Shown here in pieces: positions 58,219 through 64,000 of a stretch of 64,000 nucleotides of DNA. The DNA lies in NCBI RefSeq assembly GCF_003070885.1, contig NZ_CP028913.1, positions 682,001 through 746,000 on the forward strand, read 5' to 3'. Within the stretch, counting starts at the first letter, position 1; the number at the start of each line of letters is the position of its first letter. The notes under the pieces are model-generated. The model had not been told where the DNA came from. It made no database searches and was given only the letters and a program-made list of their open reading frames with translations. This DNA comes from Agromyces badenianii (GTDB lineage: Bacteria; Actinomycetota; Actinomycetes; Actinomycetales; Microbacteriaceae). Position numbers and translations under genes: made by a program.

Positions 58219-58650
58219 ATGTCATATGAGGAGAAGGGCACGTGGGTCTATCTCGTCGTCGCAGTCGCGGGGTACGGGGTCTACCTCTTCCTCGTGCTGC
58301 CGCAACTGCTGGGCGAGACCCCGGTCGGCGCGATCGACTACGTGCCGGCCATGCTCTGGACCATCGGCGGTGCGATCGTCGCGGCGATCGTGCTGCGCAT
58401 CCTCGTCGAGATCGTGGCGCCGAGCGGCAGCACCCGCGGCGACGTGCGCGACAAGGAGATCGACCGGCTCGGTGAACGCGTCGGCAACGCGTTCCTCGTG
58501 ATCGGCGCGCTCGCCGCGCTCGTGCTCGCGATGCTGCAGGGCGGCTACTTCTGGATCGCGAACGTGATCTACCTCTGCTTCGTGCTCTCGGCGATCCTGT
58601 CGAGCGTCACGAAGGTCATCGTCTATCGCAGGGGCGTGCCGACGTGGTGA
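58219..58650 (+). CDS. Small membrane protein, first gene of XRE operon
   Basis: The 143 aa protein has four hydrophobic helices (VYLVVAVAGYGVYLFLVLPQ; AMLWTIGGAIVAAIVLRILV; VGNAFLVIGALAALVLAMLQ; ANVIYLCFVLSAILSSVTKV) and a basic loop in the middle. Small membrane proteins of this layout are often paired with small XRE regulators in Gram-positives. The ATG at 58219 has GGAG 7 nt upstream. Its stop overlaps the GTG start of the XRE gene. A sensing or anti-regulator role is possible. Confidence 0.82.
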   Translation: MSYEEKGTWVYLVVAVAGYGVYLFLVLPQLLGETPVGAIDYVPAMLWTIGGAIVAAIVLRILVEIVAPSGSTRGDVRDKEIDRLGERVGNAFLVIGALAALVLAMLQGGYFWIANVIYLCFVLSAILSSVTKVIVYRRGVPTW

Positions 58651-58883
58651 AGCCGACGAGGGTCACGAACGACATCCGCGCACTGCGCTTCCGCCACGGC
58701 GAGATGACCCAGGCCGAACTCGCCGAGCGTCTGGGCGTGACCCGCCAGACCGTCATCGCCATCGAACAGGGCCGCTATTCGCCCTCGCTCGAGATGGCAT
58801 TCCAGATCGCCGGGGTGTTCGGGGTGCCTCTCGACGACGTCTTCCAGTACCCCGAATCCCACTCGGAGGCATCGGCATCATGA
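58647..58883 (+). CDS. Small XRE-family transcriptional regulator
   Basis: The 78 aa protein is a single helix-turn-helix domain: TQAELAERLGVTRQTVIAIE with the usual QGRYSPSLEMAFQIAGVFGV and the C-terminal LDDVFQYPE. This is the group of short XRE repressors that pair with a membrane protein. I choose the GTG at 58647, which overlaps the upstream stop (GTGA), over the GTG at 58644. The following reductase overlaps its stop (ATGA). It is likely to bind the palindromes upstream of the operon. Confidence 0.88.
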   Translation: MKPTRVTNDIRALRFRHGEMTQAELAERLGVTRQTVIAIEQGRYSPSLEMAFQIAGVFGVPLDDVFQYPESHSEASAS

Positions 58884-59944
58884 GAACTGCAGTGTACGAA
58901 CGGTACGGCCCGCCCGAGGTGATGCGCCTGCAGCAGGCCGCAGATCCCGTGGCCGGCGAGGGCGAGGTGCTCGTGCGCGTCGAGGCGAGCACGGTCGGCG
59001 CCTCAGACAGCGCCGGGCGCAGCGGCACCCCGCGCTTCGCCCGGCTCTTCTTCGGGCTCACGAAGCCGAAGCATCCCGTGCTCGGCTCCGACTTCGCCGG
59101 TGTCGTCGAGCGCATCGGCCCGGGAGCGAGCCGGTTCGCGCCGGGCGACCGGGTCTTCGGCACCCTGGCGCCCGCCATGGGCGCGCACGCCGAACTCGTG
59201 ACGATCGCGGAGCACGGGCCGATCGCGCACCTGCCCGACAGGCTCGACGCCGCAGGCGCGGTCGCGACGGTCGACGGGTTCCTCACCGCGCTGCCCTTCC
59301 TCCGCGACGTGGGCCGGGTGCGGCCGGGCCAGCGGGTGCTCGTCAACGGGGCGTCCGGCACTGTGGGCTCGGCCGCGGTGCAGCTCGCGCGGCACTTCGG
59401 TGCGCACGTCGTCGGCGTGTGCAGTGCGGTGCACGAGCCCCTGGTGCGCTCGCTCGGCGCCGAGCACGTGATCGACTACACGCACGACGACTTCACCGAC
59501 GCGCGGAACACCTACGACGTGATCTTCGACGCGGTCGGCAAGCGCTCGTTCGGCGCATGCCGCGCGGCCCTCACGCCGCACGGCATCTACCTCACGACCG
59601 TGCCGTCGGCCGCCATCATGCTGCAGTGGCCGCTCACTCGCTGGTTCAGCCGCGGGCGGCGAGCGGCGATCACCTTCACGGGCCTCCGCGACATCCGGCT
59701 CAAGGCCGCAGACCTGCCGTTGCTCGTCGAGCTCATCGAATCGGGGGCGTTCGTGCCGGTCATCGATCGCGTCGTGGCCTTCGACGACATCGCCGAGGCG
59801 CACCGCAGGGTCGACTCCGGCCACAAGGCGGGCAGCGTCGTCGTCGCCATCTCGCAGGTCCCGTCGGCGAAGCCCGCGTCGAGGCAGGTCGCTCCGGGCG
59901 ATTTCGCCCCGAGCGATTCCGCCCCCGGCGAGGTGGCACCGTGA
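58880..59944 (+). CDS. NAD(P)-dependent MDR oxidoreductase (quinone oxidoreductase-like)
   Basis: The 354 aa medium-chain dehydrogenase/reductase has no zinc ligands. It shows the GroES-like N-domain (RYGPPEVMRLQQAADPVAGE, HPVLGSDFAGVVERIG) and the Rossmann motif VNGASGTVGSAAVQLARHFG, then GAEHVIDYTHDDFTD, typical of NAD(P)H quinone reductases. The last 20 residues are three five-residue repeats (APGDF, APSDS, APGEV) encoded by a 15-bp tandem repeat. Third gene of the XRE operon and a paralogue of the next gene. Confidence 0.9.
   Translation: MRTAVYERYGPPEVMRLQQAADPVAGEGEVLVRVEASTVGASDSAGRSGTPRFARLFFGLTKPKHPVLGSDFAGVVERIGPGASRFAPGDRVFGTLAPAMGAHAELVTIAEHGPIAHLPDRLDAAGAVATVDGFLTALPFLRDVGRVRPGQRVLVNGASGTVGSAAVQLARHFGAHVVGVCSAVHEPLVRSLGAEHVIDYTHDDFTDARNTYDVIFDAVGKRSFGACRAALTPHGIYLTTVPSAAIMLQWPLTRWFSRGRRAAITFTGLRDIRLKAADLPLLVELIESGAFVPVIDRVVAFDDIAEAHRRVDSGHKAGSVVVAISQVPSAKPASRQVAPGDFAPSDSAPGEVAP
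59887..59937. repeat. 15-bp in-frame tandem repeat at the 3' end of the first MDR gene
   Basis: Three degenerate 15-bp units (GCTCCGGGCGATTTC, GCCCCGAGCGATTCC, GCCCCCGGCGAGGTG) begin at 59890 and run to the stop codon. Confidence 0.8.
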
Positions 59945-60906
59945 GAGCCGTCGTGCAGCACCGCTACGGCGGGCCCGAGACGCTCTCGCTCGCCGAGGTC
60001 GAGGCGCCCGTGCCGGCCGACGACGAGGTGCTCATCCGGGTTCACGCCGTCGCGGTCAGCAAGGGCGACGCCCTCGTGATGCGCGGCACGCCCCGCGCCG
60101 TGCGGCTCGCATTCGGGCTGCGACGGCCGAAGCGGCAGATCCTCGGTCGGGATGTCGCGGGCGAGGTCGCGTCCGTGGGCGCGAGGGTGACCCGCTTCCG
60201 CGTCGGCGACGCCGTCTACGCGGAGTCCGACCAGGGCGGGTACGCCGAGTTCGTCGCCGTGCAGGAGCGATTCGTCGCCCGGCGCCCGGCAACGGTCGAC
60301 GCGGTCCATGCGGCCGCGGTTCCCGTGTCGGGCACGACCGCACTGCAGGGTCTGCGCCTCGCCGGCATCGGGCCGGGTGCGCACTTGCTCGTGAACGGGG
60401 CATCGGGCGGGGTCGGCGGGTTCGTCGTGCAGCTCGCGAAGGCGATGGGCGCCGAGGTGACGGGAGTGTGCAGCACGGCGAAAGCCGAGCACGTGCGCGC
60501 GATCGGTGCAGACCACATCGTCGACTACACGCGCGAGGACTTCACCGCGGGGGCCGCCCGGTACGACGCGATCTTCGACCTCGTCGCCGATCACCCGCTC
60601 GGCCGGGTGCGACGCGCCCTCGCACCGCGCGGCACGCTCGTGCTCTCGTCGGGCACGGGCGGCGCGGTGTTCGGCCCGTTCGGCCGCATCATCCGCGCCT
60701 CGGTCATGTCGGTGTTCGTCTCCCAACGGCTGCGCCCGCTGGCCGCCACGCGCAACGGCGACGACCTCGCCGAGCTCGCGCGCCGCATCGACGCGGGCGA
60801 GATCGTCCCCTTCGTCGACGAGGTGTTCCCGCTCGAACGCGCCGCCGAGGCCGTCGCGCGACTGGAATCGGGCGAGGTGCGCGGCAAGGTGGTCATCGAG
60901 GTCTGA
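59941..60906 (+). CDS. NAD(P)-dependent MDR oxidoreductase (second copy)
   Basis: The 321 aa reductase resembles the preceding gene: RYGGPETLSLAEVEAPVPAD, RQILGRDVAGEVASVGARVT, VNGASGGVGGFVVQLAKAMG and GADHIVDYTREDFTAG. It again lacks zinc-binding Cys. The GTG at 59941 overlaps the stop of the first copy, so the two are coupled. The pair probably arose by tandem duplication and may form one enzyme or two with separate substrates, such as quinones or enones. Confidence 0.9.
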   Translation: MRAVVQHRYGGPETLSLAEVEAPVPADDEVLIRVHAVAVSKGDALVMRGTPRAVRLAFGLRRPKRQILGRDVAGEVASVGARVTRFRVGDAVYAESDQGGYAEFVAVQERFVARRPATVDAVHAAAVPVSGTTALQGLRLAGIGPGAHLLVNGASGGVGGFVVQLAKAMGAEVTGVCSTAKAEHVRAIGADHIVDYTREDFTAGAARYDAIFDLVADHPLGRVRRALAPRGTLVLSSGTGGAVFGPFGRIIRASVMSVFVSQRLRPLAATRNGDDLAELARRIDAGEIVPFVDEVFPLERAAEAVARLESGEVRGKVVIEV

Positions 60907-60913
60907 GCGGGGC

Positions 60914-60990
60914 TCAGCCGAGCAGCGCAGCACTCAGCCGAGCAGCGCAGCCGTCAGCCGAGCAGCTCAGCAATCAGCCGAGCAGCACGG
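60914..60990. repeat. 20-bp tandem array copying the YeiH gene end, each with a stop
   Basis: Four copies of a 20-bp unit start at 60914, 60934, 60954 and 60974. Each begins TCAGCCGAGCAGC. The copy at 60974 is the true 3' end of the minus-strand YeiH gene (TCA is its stop), so the three others are downstream duplicates of the last codons plus stop. Confidence 0.93.
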
Positions 60991-61954
60991 CGCCGTACGC
61001 GAGGGCTGCGACGAGCACCCACGAGGTGAGGCCGACGACGAGCGCCCGCCACCCGGTGCTCGCGAGCTCACCGAGCCGGATCGACGCGCCGAGCGCGAAG
61101 AGCGCCATCGTCAGCAGCACGGTCTGCAGCTGGTCGGCGCCGGTCAGCAGCCATTCGGGCAGCGGCACGAGCGTGTTCAGCAGCACCGCGGCGAGGAAGC
61201 CCGCCACGAAGAGCGGCACGATCGCAGGGTGCGGGCCCGCGGCATCGGTCGGCTTGCGACGCTCGACGGCCGCGGTGATCGCGACCATCGGCGCGAGCAT
61301 GAGCACCCGGGTGAGCTTCACCACGACGGCGACGGCGAGGGCCGTGGTGCCCGCGATCTGGGCGGTCGCCACGACCTGGCCCACGTCGTGCACGCCGGCC
61401 CCGACCCAATGCCCGAACCCCGTGCTCGAGAGGCCGAGCGGACGCCACAGCGCCGGCAGCACCGCGATCGCGAGGGTGCCGCACAGGGTGACGAGGGCGA
61501 CCGGCACGGCCTGCTCCTCGTCGCGTGCGCGCACGGCGGCGCCCATCGCGCCGATCGCCGAAGCCCCGCAGATCGAGAAGCCGCTCGCGATGAGGAGCGG
61601 CTGGTGACCGGGCAGCCCGAAGGCGCGGCCGAGCCCGATCGTGCCGACGAAGGTGAGCACGACGACGCCGATCGTGGTCGCGATCGACACCCAGCCGAGC
61701 GCGGCGATGTCGACGAGGCTGAGCTTCAGGCCGAGCAGCACGATGCCGAGTCGCAGCAGCCGGCGTGCGGCGATGCGCAGGCCCGGCGCGAGGCTGCCGG
61801 CGAGCGCCGGCCGCAGCGCCGGGATCTGCCCGACCACGATGCCGAGGGCGACCGCCGCGGTGAGCATCGGCACGGCCGGCAGCGCAAGGTGCGCGAGCCA
61901 CGCGATGAGGGCCGCGGATGCCGCGACGAGCAGTCCCGGCATCCGTACACGCAC
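60974..61954 (-). CDS. YeiH-family putative sulfate exporter
   Basis: The 326 aa protein has 9-10 hydrophobic helices. LRLGIVLLGLKLSLVDIAAL near residue 70, IASGFSICGASAIGAMGAAV near 125, and GAGVHDVGQVVATAQIAG near 190 are the classic YeiH/UPF0324 blocks. These proteins are described as putative sulfate or sulfite-related exporters, and LysR-type regulators often sit beside them; none does here. The gene's 3' end is expanded in a tandem array. Divergent neighbour: none; the PMT-type gene ends 44 bp upstream. Confidence 0.93.
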   Translation of the reverse strand: MRVRMPGLLVAASAALIAWLAHLALPAVPMLTAAVALGIVVGQIPALRPALAGSLAPGLRIAARRLLRLGIVLLGLKLSLVDIAALGWVSIATTIGVVVLTFVGTIGLGRAFGLPGHQPLLIASGFSICGASAIGAMGAAVRARDEEQAVPVALVTLCGTLAIAVLPALWRPLGLSSTGFGHWVGAGVHDVGQVVATAQIAGTTALAVAVVVKLTRVLMLAPMVAITAAVERRKPTDAAGPHPAIVPLFVAGFLAAVLLNTLVPLPEWLLTGADQLQTVLLTMALFALGASIRLGELASTGWRALVVGLTSWVLVAALAYGAVLLG

Positions 61955-61997
61955 CTCTCAACGCTAGCCGAAAGGCCGCCCGCCTGTTTCGGGCGCG

Positions 61998-63677
61998 CTA
62001 GCCCCAGCTCGGCAACCAGAAGTGGAGTTGCCGGAACGTCGGAGTGACCGGCACGCCCGACCAGATCGGGAAGAAGAAGGCCGAGACGAGCAGCACGAAT
62101 CCGAGGAAGATGGCGACGACGGCGATGCCCCGCTCACGCCGCCACGTCGGATCGTCGCGCCGGCCGAGCACGAGGCCGACCACGAAGACGAGCGCGAGCA
62201 CGGTGAACGGTTCGAAGGCGATCGAGTAGAACTGGAAGACCGTGCGGTTCAGGTACATGAGCCACGGCAGGTAGCCGGCCGCGAGCCCCATGAGGATCGC
62301 GCCGACCTGCCACTCGCGGTAGCGCACCAGCCGGTAGACGAGGTAGATGGATGCCGCGGCCGCCGCCCACCAGATGAGCGGGTTGCCCACCTCGATGATC
62401 GACGACCAGCAGGTGTCGGCGCCGCACCCGCCCGAGCCGTCGTCGCTCGCGGAGTAGTACATGTTCGTCGGGCGGATCATGAAGAGCCAGGTGAGCGGAT
62501 TCGACTGCCACGGGTGGGGGTTGGCGACGCCCACGTGATAGCCGTAGGCCGCCTCGTGGTAGTGCCAGAGGTTCTGCAGGGCCAGCGGGATCCACGAGAA
62601 CAGGCCGGTCGCGGCGTTGCCGGCCTCCTCGGCCCAGTGCCGGTAGTACCCGCCGTCGGTCACGAGCCAGCCCGTCCATGAGGCGAGGTAGACGACGGCG
62701 GCGACGGGCACGAGCAGCACGAAGGTGACCGGCCCCTGTTTCAGGAGCGCCGCGGTGAGCCAGAACGGCACGCCGGCGCGGCGACGGGCGACCGCATCGA
62801 CGACGACGAGGTAGATGCCGAACGCGGCGAGGAACCAGAGTCCCGACCACTTCACCGCGCAGGCGGCGCCGAACGCGACACCGGCGGCGGCGACCCAGGG
62901 GCGCGCCCAGAGCGCCGGGCCGTAGTGCGGCTCGCGGCCCGCGGCGCGCGCCTCGCCGATCGCCGAGTCGAGCATTCGCCGCGTTCGCTCGCGATCGAGC
63001 AGCACGAACCAGAACCCGAGGAGGGCGAAGAGCATGAGCCAGTTGTCGAGCAGGGCGACGCGGGACATCACGATCGCGTTGCCGTCGACGGCGAACAGCA
63101 GGCCGGCGATGACCGCGAGGATCGTCGAGGCGAAGAGCCGGCGTGCGACGAGGGTCATCAGGAAGACCGCGATCGTGCCGGCGAGCGCCGTGGACGCGCG
63201 CCACCAGAACGCGTCGCCGGCGCCGAAGGCGGCCATGCCCAGCGAGATCATCCACTTGCCGAGCGGCGGGTGCACGACGTACGCGGGGGAGTCCTGGTAG
63301 ATGCCCGTGTCGCCCTCGGCGAAGTCGGCGTCGGCGCCCTCGGGCCAGCTCGACTCGTAGCCGTTCTGCAGTAGCGTCCACGCGTCTTTCACGTAGTACG
63401 TCTCGTCGAAGACGATCGTGCTCGGATGACCCAGATTCCAGAACCGCAGCACCGCCGCGATGAGGGTGACGATGATCGGGCCGCCCCAGTACCAGAGCGC
63501 GCGTCGACGGGGGGTCGAGAGCACCCGCGCCCACCGGTCGTCGAGCCGGGTGCCCCGGCGCTCCTCGACGGGCGCGTGGGTTCGCTCATCGCTCGGCGCG
63601 TCGGTGCGCTCGTCGCGGGCGGATGCCCCGTCGGCGTGCTCCTCGCGCGTCTCGGCGGCGCCCGGCTCCACTCCCAT
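61998..63677 (-). CDS. PMT-type phospholipid-carrier mannosyltransferase
   Basis: The 559 aa integral membrane glycosyltransferase belongs to GT39/PMT. A charged N-terminal tail (about 1-60) is followed by a first TM helix and the catalytic luminal loop with LRFWNLGHPSTIVFDETYYV (the DE motif). VVHPPLGKWMISLGM, and later VALLDNWLMLFALLGFW, are PMT hallmarks. It transfers mannose from polyprenyl-phosphate-mannose to secreted proteins at the membrane. The divergent neighbour is rsmI, the usual arrangement in actinobacteria. Confidence 0.94.
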   Translation of the reverse strand: MGVEPGAAETREEHADGASARDERTDAPSDERTHAPVEERRGTRLDDRWARVLSTPRRRALWYWGGPIIVTLIAAVLRFWNLGHPSTIVFDETYYVKDAWTLLQNGYESSWPEGADADFAEGDTGIYQDSPAYVVHPPLGKWMISLGMAAFGAGDAFWWRASTALAGTIAVFLMTLVARRLFASTILAVIAGLLFAVDGNAIVMSRVALLDNWLMLFALLGFWFVLLDRERTRRMLDSAIGEARAAGREPHYGPALWARPWVAAAGVAFGAACAVKWSGLWFLAAFGIYLVVVDAVARRRAGVPFWLTAALLKQGPVTFVLLVPVAAVVYLASWTGWLVTDGGYYRHWAEEAGNAATGLFSWIPLALQNLWHYHEAAYGYHVGVANPHPWQSNPLTWLFMIRPTNMYYSASDDGSGGCGADTCWSSIIEVGNPLIWWAAAAASIYLVYRLVRYREWQVGAILMGLAAGYLPWLMYLNRTVFQFYSIAFEPFTVLALVFVVGLVLGRRDDPTWRRERGIAVVAIFLGFVLLVSAFFFPIWSGVPVTPTFRQLHFWLPSWG

Positions 63678-63728
63678 GGGCCAACCCTAAACGAGTCGAG
63701 CCGACCGGCGGATGTCATGCTTGGGGCC

Positions 63729-64000
63729 ATGATCATCCTCGCGGCGACGCCCATCGGCAACCTCGGCGACGCTTCAGCCCGGCTTCGAGACGCCCTCGAG
63801 ACGGCCCCCGTCATCGCCTCGGAGGACACGAGGGTGACGCAGCGTCTGCTCGCGGGGCTCGGCATCGCCAATCGCCCGCGACTCATCGCGCTGCACGAGC
63901 ACAACGAGCGGCAGAAGGCGGCCGAGCTCGTCGCTCTCGCCCGCGACGCCGACCTGCTCGTACTGAGCGACGCGGGAATGCCGACCGTCTCCGACCCGGG
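63729..64000 (+). CDS. rsmI: 16S rRNA (cytidine-1402-2'-O)-methyltransferase, partial
   Basis: The gene is cut by the end of the window after 90 codons. The visible part begins IILAATPIGNLGDASARLRD and contains VIASEDTRVTQRLLAGLGI, ALHEHNERQKAAELV and LLVLSDAGMPTVSDPG. This is the tetrapyrrole-methylase fold of RsmI, which methylates C1402 of 16S rRNA near the decoding site. The ATG at 63729 has TTGGGG just upstream. Confidence 0.95.
   Translation, partial: MIILAATPIGNLGDASARLRDALETAPVIASEDTRVTQRLLAGLGIANRPRLIALHEHNERQKAAELVALARDADLLVLSDAGMPTVSDP

Overview
The window is chromosomal DNA from a high-G+C actinobacterium. The 16S and 23S sequences, the very high GC in third codon positions and the gene set point to the family Microbacteriaceae; Agromyces is possible, but I cannot prove the genus by eye. 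No phage, insertion sequence, integrase or CRISPR array is visible, so this looks like ordinary chromosome with one catabolic island-like block.

Layout. 1-3.9 kb: an FmdB-type zinc ribbon protein, 5-formyl-THF cyclo-ligase, galU, an acetyltransferase, a coiled-coil membrane protein and tRNA-Ala(CGC). 4.1-14.7 kb: a tightly coupled catabolic cluster, all on the minus strand. It holds a lipoprotein/ATPase/permease ABC importer, a GntR regulator, a 2-oxoacid-type dehydrogenase, an aromatic-hydroxylase-type flavoprotein, two unusual cupins, a Rid protein, a fumarylacetoacetase-type hydrolase and an ACMSD-type decarboxylase. A DUF981-like membrane protein follows. Two nearly identical 17-bp sites lie over the two predicted promoters. 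14.7-26.3 kb: two MFS transporters, an AlkD-like repair protein, an F420/NADP oxidoreductase, an LLM flavin oxidoreductase, the KhtTU K+/H+ antiporter, AlaX-type tRNA editing, a small membrane protein, an acyl-CoA dehydrogenase, a DUF4349 lipoprotein and an aldo/keto reductase. 26.3-32.1 kb: HrpA helicase, a DUF1684 protein and a second aldo/keto reductase. 32.2-38.2 kb: a complete 16S-23S-5S rRNA operon on the plus strand, without spacer tRNAs, with two good promoter candidates and tandem terminators.

38.2-54.5 kb: a YyaL-type thioredoxin-fold protein, DUF3054, PnuC, a methyltransferase, DUF1761, a J-domain/NERD fusion, M18 aminopeptidase, a CPA1 antiporter, two rhodanese-type proteins, L-serine dehydratase, a double-GNAT protein and a secreted GH9 glycosidase. 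54.6-64 kb: a CoA-binding protein with O-acetylhomoserine sulfhydrylase, an isochorismatase-type hydrolase, an ABM protein, a guanidine-III riboswitch in front of a Gdx-type SMR exporter, an XRE-controlled operon with two MDR reductases, a YeiH transporter, a PMT-type mannosyltransferase and the start of rsmI.

Three things deserve most attention. The first is the 4-15 kb catabolic system, whose combination of enzymes I cannot assign to a described pathway. The second is the set of cis-regulatory elements that can be read directly: paired GntR-type operators, the guanidine-III riboswitch and palindromes over the XRE operon promoter. The third is a recurring pattern of short tandem duplications that include the stop codon at the 3' ends of several genes.
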